Shown piece after piece: positions 21,393-35,263 of a stretch of DNA of 64,000 nt (the stretch's first letter is position 1; every line of letters begins with the position of its first letter). The notes under the pieces were generated by a model that saw only the letters and a program-made list of their open reading frames with translations, had not been told where the DNA came from and did no database searches. The stretch lies in contig JAYKYS010000006.1 in the NCBI GenBank assembly GCA_036924285.1, forward strand, positions 20,372,001 through 20,436,000. The letters run 5' to 3'. This DNA comes from Asterella californica (lineage: Eukaryota; Streptophyta; Marchantiopsida; Marchantiales; Aytoniaceae). Position numbers and translations under genes: made by a program.

Positions 21393-23959
21393 TCTTCGCA
21401 TTTGCAATCCAGCCGAACCCCCGGGCTGATATTCAAAGATGCATCCTTCTCTTTCCACCTTCAAATCTCCCGTACGGCGCTCTGCTGCCTCTCTCTGTGC
21501 ACATAAGGTGTTTCTTCCTGAGTCAAAAACTGAAAAACGAACATTAAGTCTCAGCCTCCCCGACTTCTGAAGTTCTCTTTCGTCTCTGTCTATTCTCTGC
21601 ATTGTTATGCTAAGCTGCCGCATGCCGTGTTAATCATTGCCCAGTGGTTGAGTTTAAATAAAGTAAACGGCGTTACACGATCTAGTGAGTAAGTACGTAC
21701 TTACTACCTTGACTACAGTTTGTCCTAACTACTTTAGTACAGACTGCAGTCAGCTTCGATCAGCTTATAATGATTTTACCTTCGATTCTATGACAGGCTA
21801 CTAGGCATTTCGCTGAGACCAAGTACTTACTGGAACAATCGATCTATCGATCTGTTGACAGATTGCATTGCACTCAGAGGTGGACAGCTCTGGTCTGATT
21901 TGCTGCATCGATCCTTCTTGCTCTTGCTAATATATATCTGCTTTCTGGAGTCTGTTTACTGCATTACCAACTAGTACGTACAGGAAAGCTTACTACACCT
22001 CAACCTCGACGCTCTTGCAGTTTAGCTTCTCTCAGTTGCAGTCACGTGAAAAGCGAAAGGTGAAGTGAAGCGAAAGGGTAATACCACCTGATGACTCGGA
22101 CTTTCTACTTCCAGTTCATGAAAAGTTTAAACCCCTGCTCGTGATAGTTAAGATTACTTAGGGTCTGGTTTACCCAGAGCAATTGCGTCTATTTGTAAGG
22201 AGAAAGCTCCGGGATCTAAAGTTGACACGGAATGCAGCATTGAAAAGCAAGCGAGCAGAAAGCACGACAGTATTTCTTTTTTCTAAATAATTTATTTTAT
22301 CCACATGATAAAAGAACTATTAACTACTCAAGTTTTCTATGATCAAGACTCCTTTCCAAAAGGGAATTTTTATTTTTTTAAAATATGTAAAGAATATTCC
22401 AATTAAGCCCATTTTATACCAAAAGGAGAGGTTTAAGATTTTAGAAAACTGAAGATTGTGACACAGAAAAATCTATACCTTTGAGTCAATATAACATCTT
22501 CTTTCATGCGACGGATATATAAACTATTAAAAAAAGTTGTGTTTCTTCGGCACATGCATGCAGTTTATTCTTCGGTTTTCTCATTCATTCATAAACAAAA
22601 AATATTTTAAATATTGGAAGTAAAGTTCTTTGTATAAAACGTATATTAGAAAGGAAATTGTCATCAAACAGTTCAAACTAACTGAATTTAAAAGAAATGG
22701 TTATAAAACGAAAATTATCTTTACACATTTAAATATAACATTATGTTTTGTATATAACGCCTAGTAGGAATACTATTCATTTATTACACATAAGCGTTAT
22801 GTTCGAGGAAGATGATAGTTCATGCTGACGCAGCCATTTGGCAAAAATGACGAGGATCAAAGTGATGTGACCGGGCATGACGTCAAGGCTAACTAGAGTA
22901 ACTCGCCAAGCAAAGGTCAGTTTAGCTTAATCTCACAGTCGGCACTCCTTGATTGTTACAGTAGTGCTCGGGAGTATCAGATCAATAATAACAAACTGAA
23001 TTAGATTAGAGATTATTAGGGGGATTTCGCTAATGAATCTAATCGACGATAACGATGACATCTGAAGATGGAGACGAAGTTGAACTCGTTAGCAGTTAGA
23101 ACTAATTCAGCATTGCAACGCTAATTGCATGATATATATCATGCATAGTCAAGACTATCGATTGAAAGTTGATGATTCTTTACCTGTATAAAAGTGGGGG
23201 ACGTTTAATGACGGAAGCAAGAAGGATTTCGTCGGCCGACGACGATGACGATGAATGATCGAATACGTATACAGACCAAGCAACGAAAGTATATCTAGAT
23301 AATATGTCTTCGTCGTTTTCATTCGTATGACTACATTCCTAGTACGTACGGACAAGTTTCTTGACTTGTCGGTTCTTGGGACTGCGTCTTCAAGCACGCA
23401 AGATTGAATGGAATTGACAGATTTGACTTTTTATAACATGACGTTAACGGTCAACCTCCTGTGTAAAGTCAACTTCTAATTAAGAGACCAGTTCATTGTT
23501 ATCCAATGTCTCCCTTTCGTTCAGAAATTTACTTCCTCAGTCCCCCATACGAACAATTGTTCCTCCTCTGTCATTCGAAGTTGAAACTTTCTTCTTCCTT
23601 TTATCGGTTACAGTTCGTTTTCGGAACGGATTCTTGAGATGAACTAAGATTCGAAGTGCAAGAACGACTGCGTGGGCAAGGGCACGGGCACGGGGTCATG
23701 TAAAATAGCGAGATGTGTATGTAAGCCTTGCTCCACAGAACAAAAGCTGGAAAGTGATGAGTTGTTGCCGAGCGCGAGAGTTGGACAATGACAGTGAAAT
23801 TGACAAGGAGTGGAATCGAGTGAGTAGTGAAAGCAGAGAACGACTGTAGATGGTTAGGTGCGTGATATGTTGAAAGATAAAGATGTGCTCTCTGGCAGAA
23901 ATGGAAGCTGGTATTTGACATGTTTCTTCAATGTGGGTTGAAGCAGGGATTCAGCGCAT
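21393..23959. other. Intergenic, no gene recognised
   Basis: AT-rich in 22260-22800. Short frames on both strands show no motif, signal or splice continuity that I can support. Confidence 0.45.
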
Positions 23960-24265
23960 CAAATGTCTGTCATACGTAGCGTGTTGTTGGATGGGATGTA
24001 ATAAGAAAGTGATATTGCAATGAACTACTGTGTCTTCATCCGCTTGAAAATCTCTGGTGTGTGCAATGGAATGTGGAGATCGATCTACATGGCATACTTG
24101 TGAACAGAGGGATACTAAGAGACAGTTTCGTTTCCATATAATCTTTGTCGATTATTCTTTGAAGCACCGAGATGAAGAAGCGCTCTCAATCTGTATCGTC
24201 TGGACTGTCGCAGAGAAGCTACTTGGCATGACTGCTGATGCGTTTAAATCTCATCCTTGTATAAG
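23960..24265 (+). pseudogene. RPA1-like DBD-C fragment (zinc ribbon and OB fold)
   Basis: Plus-strand pieces read SYVACCWMGCNKKV (about 23971-24015) and, in another frame from 24057, STWHTCEQRDTKRQFRFHII followed by AEKLLGMTADAF. This order matches the C-terminal DNA-binding domain of the large replication protein A subunit: Y-x-AC...CNKKV, then W-x-C-x-x-C of the zinc ribbon, then the OB-fold strand and AE-x-LLG. The last ribbon Cys appears as Arg and a frame change lies between the pieces. Plant Helitrons also carry RPA1-like genes, so this may be a Helitron passenger or a gene fragment. No helicase was found nearby. Confidence 0.5.
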
Positions 24266-24400
24266 TACATTCTTGCACTCTTTCATTTACATTATAGCTG
24301 AACTTTTACATTTTTGCCGTCTCCTAAACTATGTACAACTGCTACAATCGCTTTCTAATCAGTATTCTAACAAAAATATCTTTCTCCCATCTGCAACGCA

Positions 24401-25082
24401 CTACTCACATAGCCTGGCAAATAAATCTTCGCTATTTCTGTATCTCACTATATGAAGTTTAAACCATTTTGCGCAATTATCATCGGTAAGCTTTGAAGCT
24501 AAGTAATCTCTCAAACAACACCAACCTTCTTGAGCATACATGTAGTGTAATGAGACATTTTTATTCAGTTGTGATTTCAGTTTTTCAAGGACAATATTTG
24601 CAGTAGCCGCAAATACTCCAACGGAAACTCCTGTTGTGAGATCTGAAATTTCGCTAACCACGCTGTCTAAACCCGCCATGACTTGAGCTCTAACTTTGAG
24701 CAAGAACCATATCATCTTCAGTGAGAACTTGGAGAACATTGAAGTGAAGACGAACTGCTTCGGCACGAAACACGATCGCTTTCACCTGGTGCTTCTTGCT
24801 TACATCCTCAATGGTGAAGTAAGGACGTCGAGGATGCTTATATTCTCCTTTGAGTTCATGAATCCAATGATGTTGTCCTCCTTGGAATTCAAATGTGTCA
24901 TAAATGTATGCATGTTTGTCCAAGTTTGGTTTAAAGTTCTTCAATTCATCTCTCACTTCTTGAAAACATGTCATCATTATTGCGCGTAGGCACTGAATAT
25001 CTCTCCTCGTCTGTTCTTGGAGATGAAGTACTGCTTGAAGTATTTCCTTGTTTCCAACTGGCGAACCTGAATCGTATTTCAC
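24401..25082 (-). pseudogene. Unassigned protein gene broken by one frameshift
   Basis: On the minus strand a frame from 25082 (MKYDSGSPVGNKEILQAVLH, then a helical, Gln/Arg-rich stretch and YIYDTFEFQGGQHHWIHELK) stops at 24690. A second frame, overlapping it, continues smoothly from LLKVRAQVMAGLDSVVSEIS to 24401. Joined by a single shift near 24693 the product would be about 220 residues. I do not recognise the family. It lies ~2 kb downstream (same strand) of the MULE transposase and could be a second gene of that element, but nothing proves it. Confidence 0.4.
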
Positions 25083-27167
25083 CTTGAGACCTGCAGTTGA
25101 CCCGTAGTCTATCAGCTTAAGTCTTCATTGCTTACCCTCTATCTGATATTTATGCTCCAGAACTAGAAATTTACTGAGCTTTTCCTATGTCAAGAGAGCT
25201 AATGCTTGGTCTTTCTAGGAACCTACTCGTACCTAATCCATCATGCTTGTTTGGCATGAGTCTTGAATCGAGAGATATGTTTCACCCTATCACTAAGATA
25301 TTCGTGCTGCAGAGTTCTTGGAGAAGAAAGCTTCTTGTATCTTACATGTTTCATACACGAAGAGAAGACGACATCATGTTTTGTGAACTTTATCAGTAAC
25401 CTTCGGACCACTCAAGGCAACCACGAACTGCATCAGGAACCTTTTGTCTGCATTTATCACAAACTAATCATTAAAACTCACATTACAACGATCATTCCTA
25501 GTTCAGATTATAACACCAAGCTCATCCAAAGTTTGGAAACATGATGAACATCTTGATACTCGCCTCGCGAGAACTCTACATTAGCTCTTAAGCAATTGAA
25601 AAAAAGCTCCGATACTGTACCTTGCTGGGTCAAAGCTCCGATATCGTTCGCCTAGCTGCTTATTGTTATTCTCCTTGTTGATTATCGTCTGAACCAAAAA
25701 GCACAAAAGAAACATTACAACAAATTTGTATTTGCGTGGAGGGCAATTACAAAATCTCGATGCAAGAAATCTCGATGCAAGAAATATCGATACAGAACAA
25801 GGACGGATTCAAACTTGAAAGAACCAACAGCGAAGGAGGACAGCAGAACACGGTAAGCAGCCATCTGATTTCACAAAATCAACCAGCCCAATTCATACTA
25901 GAAATACTGGAAAAGAAACAGTAAACGTGACAATTAAGAGATGAGAAATCCACCTTCTCCTGTCTTCCAGATAAGATATTCTGAGGAATGAGGACCTTCT
26001 CTGCATGTAGAGCAAGGTTTAGAATACGAGAAGATTCTTGTCTAGAACTTCTTATTGTCAATGTAGTAAATCTGAGTTGACTAATCAGTAAATTCTATAT
26101 ATGTACCAGCGGTAGGGTCGATGCTCTGATATCATGAACGAAGAGTTTCAATTCTGCAAAGTTTGAGACTATCCATACACTATAGGATAAACATGCACAA
26201 TGTTCAAGAGTAATTATTGTACTATTGAACTATGAACAAGTTTATACTACATTCGAAGTGCACCCCATCCGTGTATTACAAAAAAAATGTTTCAAATAGT
26301 AAACTGTCACGAGTAGGACACAACATGCAGCCCGCATTTCTGGAGATCAGCCATTATGGTGAGATGTCGTCGTCTAATCATCATCATGATTAGACAAAGA
26401 AGCCACTATGCAGACATGATCACGATAGAAGTGGTTGGAAGAGCATACACTCTACAGTCTATGAAGCGAAACAAATTCGTCTCTAGCTGCATATTGTCTC
26501 CGGTGGAAAACCGAACCCAACTAACGAACTAAAGTGCATGGAGACCTCTACTTCCCCATACTAGAAGTAGAATTCATGCCTTATATTGAGGTATATAGTT
26601 TTCTTCGAAAAGTCAAAATTACGATCGGAGGGAAGAAAAACACCGAGCTTATTGGAACAGTAATTGAAGAGTCCAGTCAACCACCGCAGCTTGAGAGGCC
26701 TGCCATCACGCATGAAGTACTCAACTTTGATTTTTGACGAACAAGCTTTAGTGCGATTGAGACACAGTGAAACGAGTGATATATGTCTTTTGAGCTTTAA
26801 AGCACCCTCCCGATTTCAGCAAACTAGAAGCTCTATATAGTATGCAGGAATCTCTTGTTGTTATTGAACTTATGTAGATTGCAGATACTGCAAATGAATT
26901 AAATGAAATGAATTGGTTCCTGAATATTATGTGTTATCTTCTAATAGAGAGAATTGCTTCCAGTCTGCATTCTATAGAGGTTACGGAGAGACAAACTCAA
27001 GTACATGTCGATGTCTCTGATAATCTACAAGTCTGGAAAATCACCATAGAAACTCCATGCTTTCGCTTTCGATGTTGTTCACAACATCCTTGTTGTAGTA
27101 TCGCTTTCAGACTCTATCAAAACACGTTAAGCCCTGGTTATGTTCTCCTCTTCTCTTACAACCTGAG
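25083..27167. other. No gene recognised
   Basis: Only short, motif-free frames. A plus-strand frame at 26534-26737 has a plausible composition but no recognisable domain. Confidence 0.4.
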
Positions 27168-28850
27168 TCAGTTGCTCCTCCTCAAGCATTGGTGTATTGT
27201 CAATGGTCTGACAAGGTCTTGCTGAGGACAAGTGCGTATATTATGTCTTAGCACCTTGCAGATGGAGCACCGACGCTGGCCGTGTATACGATTGGGACGG
27301 TTGATACGAAGGATGATAAACCTTACACTATGTTGTGGCATTTGCCTTGGAACCTCATTCATGTGCGTTTTCTCTTCATGGTCTTGAATGATGCAACTTT
27401 GTGTTTGATCTTCAGTCTGAATCGCTAAGGGCATGTGACTCCGGTGGACTGGATCATCTATCAGGAGATACTCCAAGTCTGTGGTTGTTCTCCGGTTGTC
27501 TGTTGCTCTAGATGGTGCACCTCCAGATGAAATCTTGACAACTCGGTGCCTCCCTCTGCATACTGCAACTGGAGGGGGTGCACAATCTAGCACCAGCATG
27601 AGACCTGAAGTGATGATAGACGGTATGGATCGAGAATATATCTTCTGTAATGTCTTACTAAACCAGTCGACGCTATCTACGTTTCTCATTGGATCTCTGA
27701 TAAACTCTAGATTCCAAACCATGAAATGAGCACAAGGCCATAACATTCCCTGCATTTCAAGACAATCGCAAGAGAGGACATTCCCGTGTAGCATAATATA
27801 CTGCTCTCGTGCCTCAGACTTCTGGACCAAGGTTGTGTCTTCATTGGATACATGACAAATGAACTGACTGCATACTTTTTCGTTCTCATCATACCTGAAT
27901 TGAGCAAAAGGGGTCAACACTCCATATATACGAGAACTCATCTGTCTCTTTGTGAAAGTTTTCATCATGTACGTCCACACTTCACATACTATGTGAAATG
28001 AAGCATATTCCCTTATAAGTTTCAACGCATTGTTCACTGACTCTACTACATTGGAAGCTACCTTCTCGTACCTGGGCAGAGAAAACTGTGATCTTGTCCA
28101 CAAATGCGATGGTATTTGTCGAATGTATTCTGCAGCTTCAGCCCCACTGCGACCAGAGCTCTTGAGGTTATCAAGAACAAGATTGAACCTGCAGTTCGCA
28201 ACATTCGTAGCTTCACACTTTAGAGGCAGCCCTTACAAAACTTTGAGACTGAACTTCACTCAAAAACTGAACTTTCTCAAGCTAAACGTTAGAAGACGCA
28301 AGTGCACTTACTTTGCCTCTTTCCGTGCATATACCAAGCTCCAGAATGCTTTTTCTGCCTCTTTGCCATATCGGACTTTCACATTCATTCTCAAATGTTG
28401 TGCAAGTGTTGATCTGAGCACTAAGACAGACAAATATTCGTTTGAATATACCTGAACCGGACCAAGTATCATAATCAACGATACACTCACTATCAACCTC
28501 TTTCAGCTTTTGACAAAGAGCTAGAATAGCATGAAAAGATTTTGTCTGTCCACCTTGAGCCAGTCACAGACTTTCTCTCTCATCATGTATGCAGCCTAAT
28601 AGGTGGTGCGTTTCTCAAATGTCTCCCTGAAATCATTGACCAATCTGTCACAAGGTATGCCTGGGTCTATCACTACACACTATTACACATCAACATAGCT
28701 AGGTGTTGGACATTTTTGACACAGAACTCTCCAAGTGTGCAAATGTCCAAGACAAGAGTGTTGGAGGTTGCAGACTGTAATGTGAAAAGCACCTGTTTTT
28801 AGTGCTCATTGACAGCGAACTCTCCATTCACAACGTTTCAGACCTCCATC
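27168..28850 (-). pseudogene. Mutator-like (MULE) transposase lacking the DDE core
   Basis: Read from right to left: CEWRVRC...AFHITVCNLQHSC (28760-28835), then a TTYxAAYMMREKVCDWLK-type block (28540-28620) typical of the MULE N-terminal region, then FKRIFVCLSAQ (about 28410-28455). The sequence then goes directly to QHLRMNVKVRYGKEAEKAFW (28312-28413), which normally follows the ~150-residue catalytic DDE domain; that domain is absent. A GTAAGT/CTGCAG intron (28189-28311, phase 2, frame kept) leads to the long last exon 27168-28188 with RYEKVASNVVESVNNALK, a SWIM zinc finger (CDCLEMQGMLWPCAH) and a CX2CX4HX4C knuckle (CSICKVLRHNIRTC). It is a dead copy. Confidence 0.8.
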
Positions 28851-30330
28851 ATCAAATGACACTTTATCTTTGGAAGTCAAGTCTGTTCTCTGGAAGCACA
28901 TAGACAGTGATAGTCTTCTTCTCGAAAGAGATCAATATTTATTTGGTGACTCGAGATATTCCTCATTGAGACATCTCATCCTTTCTTTTAAGATGTCTAC
29001 CGGAGACAAAGAGAAACAAGATTCAATACATGTCTCGTCCAGAGTTACCAATGAACACTGTATAAGTATCCTAAAATCTCAACGGCGTTCATTGAAACAA
29101 GTTAGAACATAGTTGAAGAAGAGACCTAAAAACAAATTTTTACTCACATGGATAGGTGCTGTGCCATCTTACACAACTTCTTGTTGTAAAACCAGGATGA
29201 ATGGACCGAAGAGGACGGAAAACTAATCATAGAATCTGATAGAGATGTGAAAATGTCTCACAAGCAATTTGTAGTATATCGCACTACTTGCCATGCACAC
29301 AATGCGATTAGAAGTTTATCATAGTCAGTGCGATCATATCCACCGCATTATACTTGGATACGTATTGCGATTTGCAGTACATTGTAATGTCACCGGCTTC
29401 TAAATTGCACTGTGTGCAGTGTGAAAGTATGGAACGTATTAAGATGAATACCCTTGACAGTGGACAATCCTCTTGAAATGTTTTCAATCATCAATCGTGT
29501 ACATTGCTGTTCTTTCTGAGAAAAAAAATATTTGACAACACACTAGCCTGATCAAACTTTGGATGGTTAAGAACACCGATATATATCTTGGATTAAGCTA
29601 CTAGATCACCACGAGAAATCTCCTCTACATAATGAACAGTGTCCTTCACCATAGAACAAACATTCCACTCTGAACATCTTCTTAGCTTCCTTGGGAGTTC
29701 CGGAGTTTGAGACTGATAGGCTTTCCTCTCAACATGTTTTGCTCTCCTGAAGCGAATAGAGCTGTTTAAAATGCCTTTTCAGTCCATGAAGAGACTCATA
29801 GCAGAAGAGGCTTAACATAGTGTGTATTTTCTCGCATTTTATCACGAAGGTTTCATCAAAAAGATATTTTTAATTACTTTTTAAGAGTTTATATTATTCA
29901 GTTTTATGGATTATTTTACTCCCAACAATCAAACCAAGAAAAGATTGTTAATGTTATTAAAAGATTATGCTTTTCAGACTGGAGTTTTACTAAAGTTTAT
30001 GTACAAAGAACGAGTAAACCTTTATGGGTTATTTCTGAAGATATGGAAAGAGATGTTAAGATCTGCACTATTATCTGCAACATTTAAAATACCTATTTTT
30101 CTTGTTCAAGTATATATTACATTTGTTAAAACTACAGGTGTTAACATATAATTAAGATAGACAAGGAGACAAATACTTAACAATATTTCAAATCAGTTTT
30201 AACGATAAAACCGATTTGAAAACAAATCAGTTAACATCGAATGTTTAGGAGAAAACTTTCGAAGTTTTCTTCTCTTATCACGATATTCCTCAGTTATTAC
30301 TAATACACCCGAGGACGAACAGGTTAGGGA
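28851..30330. other. Probable MULE flank plus CACTA-like subterminal motifs; no gene
   Basis: 29271-29420 contains repeated TGCGAT/ATCGCA words and CACTACTTGCCATGCAC, similar to the sequence at 57637-57900. 29800-30330 is AT-rich. No coding motif recognised. Confidence 0.35.
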
Positions 30331-31506
30331 GTGGAGACTGTACACGAATGGTCAAAATTACTCATGATGAATCTAGCTCGCTAACATTGGAGCTTGTTGG
30401 ATCTAAGTACAATCCTCACCCGTCCGGATCCACGAATATTTACAGTCGGCGGAATCATTCATGCATGCTCACTGGCAGGATTGTAGGATCTTTCGAACTG
30501 TCAAAATGGGGATCAACAGATTGGCAGGGCAGAGCAGGTGAACTTTTGAGTACGTATTTACTGGCTAGTCCGGTACCAACGATCGGTCGAGTTGGTCGCA
30601 AGCACGAACTGACACATTTGAGAGGTGGGTGATCTGCAAACCGACTCATGCACGCAACTTTTCAGTGATTCACTTGATCGAGCTTGCAATTGGAGAATAT
30701 CGTTCGAGCTTTAGGCCGAATCATATTCTAGCTAGCTCCTGCAGGCTTCAGTCAGTCGGAAAGATTGCCATGGGTGGATCTGGCTGACCTCAGCATCATG
30801 ATCGACAAGGTACTATTTGTTCCTTCGAGAGTAAGTAGAGGATACATCGATCAGCCGACCGTGTGCATGACACGAAGAAGAAACAGAAGAAGAACACATG
30901 GCCACGTTTTACGGTTTTTACCGCCTGATGATAATAATGACGACGACAGGAGAGGCTAGAGCATGGCTCTTCCGAATCTACAGTGGATATGATCGTCGCC
31001 ATAGCAAGCGAGCTCGAGTCAGCCGCGGATCGGAGAAGACAAGATCCACGATCTATACATGGACATCACTCAACCAGCTTTCCTTCTAATGGGACTGCTG
31101 CTTACCGGTAGTATGGAGCATCAGATTAGATACACGTAATTATAAAATATTATAACTGCATGCATGCATGCACGACCACGTTGTTCGTTCAAAACTCCCC
31201 ACTTGTTTGCATGGGAAGGTAATGGTGACCGAACCGAGCAGTGCAGCAGAGAGCATCTGATCTGCTAATCGCCACTTTATTTCTTCAATATTAGTGTAAA
31301 TTTAATTAACCCGATAATTTTATGCATCCCAAGCAACGTAGCCAAGGATAGGCAAGAAAGGGAAAAGCGGGGTATGAGAGAGAACATTAAGAGATTGGAC
31401 TCGTTCCCCAGGGTGAGATGGACTCGTTCTTAGGTTTGAGGATATCCTTTGAATTGATTTCTTCACGTGTTTTGTGATGTTCTTGTTTAGGTTATAAAAG
31501 AACTAT

Positions 31507-31790
31507 ATATGTTAAATAAAGATATTAAAATAAATTAGAAATTTAATATTAATTATTCTTTAAACGTTAAATGTTATCAAAACCAGATGCTGCGTGTGAC
31601 TCCAAAAGAAAACCCATAAGTATAACATGACCTGCCGTGTTGCCCAAACCATAAGATGGAGCTCTGCTCTAAAACAGTCTTTAAATTATAGTGACATTAA
31701 TTCATTACCTAACCTTTCCCATCGGCAAGGTTAAGTAACAAATTAAGCGTACCACCTTCTCCATCTGAAGATGAAGAAAGTGATTAATTA
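31507..31790. repeat. Dispersed repeat, copy A
   Basis: AT-rich start, then AAACCCATAAGT (31609) and GGCAAGGTTAAGTAACAAAT (31724), then CTTCTCCATC...GATGAAGAAAGTGA. The same ordered blocks occur at 32870-33075 and partly at 50380-50545. It looks like a miniature element; ends not defined. Confidence 0.45.
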
Positions 31791-32869
31791 TGCAGGCTTG
31801 CCAACCTACGTCCACGGCAGACTCTGATTAATTAAACTAAGCTAAGCAAGAGGTCTGCGATTCATAAGAGTCAGCCTGGTCGAATTTCGGTCGAATGCTT
31901 AATTTCGGGTAGTAGTGAGATATTACCAGCGTGATTTCGGTGATATATTCGTGTACGGTATATTCTCCCTGAAGGCAAGACTCGACCGACTGTGATGTGA
32001 AGTCGAACGCGAGAGAGGATCTAGCTTTATTTGACTCAACTGTACAGTGCACAACCACAAAGCTCGAGATCGATCGCACGGACCGGAATGTAATCAGTCA
32101 CTGTGATATAAGATCGTGCAACTAGCGCAGTGCACGTTCATATGCATCGATCAGAAACTGTGATCCGATCGATCGATGGATCCATGGTAACCAACTGGCC
32201 ATACCATGAGAACTATCGTAGCTAGCTAGCCAGTTGACCATCATCATGGCGTTATGCATGCACATAATTTAGTTCGATTTGATCCTCCTAAGGGTTGACC
32301 TACGAGTCGATCGATCGATCTGCTGTCTGAGTTATCGATCGGAAATATGTTGCCAGAGAGGGTTCGGTCAAACGATTGTAACTCGAGTCCTTTCCGCCTG
32401 GATCGGAGTCCAGACCCCCGCAGCTCGATCTCAGCACTTGCGCTTGCAGCGCTTTGTGTAGACGTGGGCTTGACGTGCTCCCCTCCTCTCCCCTGCAGGT
32501 CTCGAACTCCCAGCATTCTAGAGAGTCAAGACATTGGGAGTCTGTGGAGTGGAGGTGTCGACTGACCAGGACCACTTGGAACGGTAACCGATATACGATA
32601 AAGATTCTCTGTCCATGAAAGAAAGAAATCAATTAATCACAAGAGTATATACTCGGGACCCAGATCTATTGCAGGTATTTGCATGCATTAGTCAAATAAA
32701 CAAGTAAATTGAATGATTGGCCAACCAAGTGCAACTCTTCTCTCATGATGGATTTTAGGTCGACTGCGATGCTGCACAGTGAAATAAGCATGCTCAACCA
32801 CCTTTGGGGAATTTTTGTTCGATATATGTTATCGGAAAAAATTATATATATATATACAGAAACTTCATG

Positions 32870-33075
32870 TTAAATTTATTGAAAATCAAATATAATCTTT
32901 AACTATTAAATATTACCCGTAAAAAGAAATACATAGGCGTACTAGAAAACCCATAAGTGGAACTCATAACAGCGTGCCTCCAACTGTATAAGTCTGACCT
33001 CTTGTCTATTATCATAAAGTATTCAATAAATAATTTAGTTTAATACCTTCGCGCCGGAAGGGTTAAGTATTAAAG
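32870..33075. repeat. Dispersed repeat, copy B
   Basis: Shares AAACCCATAAGT (32948) and GGAAGGGTTAAGTATTAAA with copy A in the same order and spacing range (roughly 100 bp between blocks). Confidence 0.45.
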
Positions 33076-35263
33076 CTTGCAACAAATAAGCAATGTGAGA
33101 AAAATATATTCGAGAGTCGCAGTCACTGTTTTCTGTGTAGTAACGGGTATCTTGAGATCGTGACCCGTGAAGGCTTGTCAACCCGAGATCGTAAAACATG
33201 AGTGATGATTCGAACTCTATCTCGTAACTAACGACGTCGCCCGCTAGACTAGAATGAGTATGAAAAACGTTAACGGGTTCCTTCGAATTCAAGTGTTTAT
33301 ACTGCGGAATAAGTTGCAACTGCTGATGTGAGTTGCTACTCAAATCTAGAGTATACTACAGTACAGTCAAAACTAGATAAGTGAAATGTTTGGGAGTAAC
33401 CTCCGGTAGTATTCTTATCGAGGGTTTGCATTCCTCGGTTAATGCACTTTTTATCGTTTTTTGCAGTTGTAAAAGTATTCAATAAGTGCAGAATAGTTCT
33501 TATGGAGTTTAGGTTACAACGGGCTCTATAGAGTTCTTTTTTATACAAAGATAGTTATTCCGATTCGAGTTCTGTATAACACCATGGCAGAGAAAAAATA
33601 TCTATTGTAATTGGCGGTGATTTTTCACCTCTTATTGAATACTGTCACTGTAAGTCGAAACACGAAGATATGAACTCACGGCTCGATTCCCTCCTTTACT
33701 TGGACAAGAACAAACATTTGAACAATTAGTCCTTTGCACTTACAGACTGTAGCAGATTTGGTTTCAGGTCTCCTTGCATTAATCCAGACCGACAAATTCC
33801 GCTTTCTCGTGTATCTTTCTGGGAGTAGATCGAGAGCATGCACTTGTCCAAGGACTGAAATTAGTGATAGTGAACTTTGAGAGTTCCGACTGTAGCTAAC
33901 TACTACGCAGTTGTTGAGTAATATCCGCCAGCGTGTGTGGGTGCACGCACGCCATTTCCGACCCCTCCATTTCATAGCCCACTAACTAACATCGAGCTGC
34001 TATTCCTCCTTCTCCTGCTGCTCCTCTCCCTCGTATTCACCACTTCTTCGGTTCGTATTTTCCATGTCGCCACATGGAAAATCGATATTGATACATAGAA
34101 TTCCGATTTCTGCAGGAGTTTGCAGGCTGGAACTCCATTAATCCTTCTATATGTCGATATATGAGAAATCGGGTATATTGATTATGATGATGAGATTCCA
34201 GGCTAGCGCTTCCTTCCGGTCACCACCATCTTCTTCGAGGTCGCTTCAAGATTCTTCTGCTAACATAGATGTATATATATAGCATGCTACTAGTTAAGGA
34301 TTCCCACTTCATTGTCTAATTAGCAGAATTGTGGATCTCCTCGGAGTCCGAGGCTAGCAGGGGCTGGCTGGCAGACATAGATCCACGAATTCCTCCTTGA
34401 TCTGAGACTGTACGCTAGACATCAAGATCGATAGCTAGAATTCAAACAGTTCCCTCCATTTCGGTCGAACTCGGGCGGGCTCGAGGGTTTGCATGCTCAT
34501 TTTTTGGTCCTTAGTTCTTAGTTCTTATATTGTTAGTAAGCAAATTTTCTGGATGAATGATCGATAGAGGTCGCTTTTCCAGTTTTCTTCTCTCTCTAGC
34601 TAGACAGAACGATTCAAGCTGTAGACGCCGGGCAAGCAAGGCACGGAGAAAGGGCTTGAAGCAGTCACTCAAGAAGAAAGTCCTGGACACCTAGAGCTTT
34701 AGGAAAGCGAGAGAGAGTATATAGTAGCTAGTCAGTCAAGCCTCATGATCAGCACGTCTATCGATGACACACATGAATGAACTGAGCGAGAGACGTATGA
34801 AGTAGAGTAGACTAGAGTACAGGAAGAAGAGAAGGAGTATCGAGAGATTATCCTCGTAACTCGACGAGTTGACTGACTGTCGACCGCAGGCAGGCAAGGA
34901 ACTTCGGTGCACTTAGTGAAGTAGAGTTGAGTGGAGAGGACACTCGGAAGTCACAGCACAGGATCTACTGAATTATTTGCTCAAGTCGAATTCAATCTAG
35001 CTGCTGCTGCAGTGGAATGCTGGAGCATGCAGTGAGGATGGCCGGAGAATGAATACGGACGTCGACTACAGCTGCGGCACATGATTCGAAATTCAATCCA
35101 GACTGGCGGCTGCCTCGGCCTGCTCGGCTTTAGCCACTGTACATGTTAGCCATCTTATTCCGACTTCTAACGACTGCTGCAGGTTCAGCTAATCGACTGA
35201 TTCGGGATTTAGAGAGAGAGAGAGACATCCGAGTCAACAACAACTAACTTTCCCTAAGACAGC

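Larger units (their letters stand above)
30331..35263. other. Long intergenic region upstream of the subtilase
   Basis: No gene recognised. It holds two copies of a short dispersed repeat (31507-31790 and 32870-33075) and many GATC-rich words. The last few hundred bases (from about 34550) are purine-rich with GAGAG runs ending at 35213-35225, likely the subtilase promoter and leader; no clear TATA box was placed. Confidence 0.4.
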
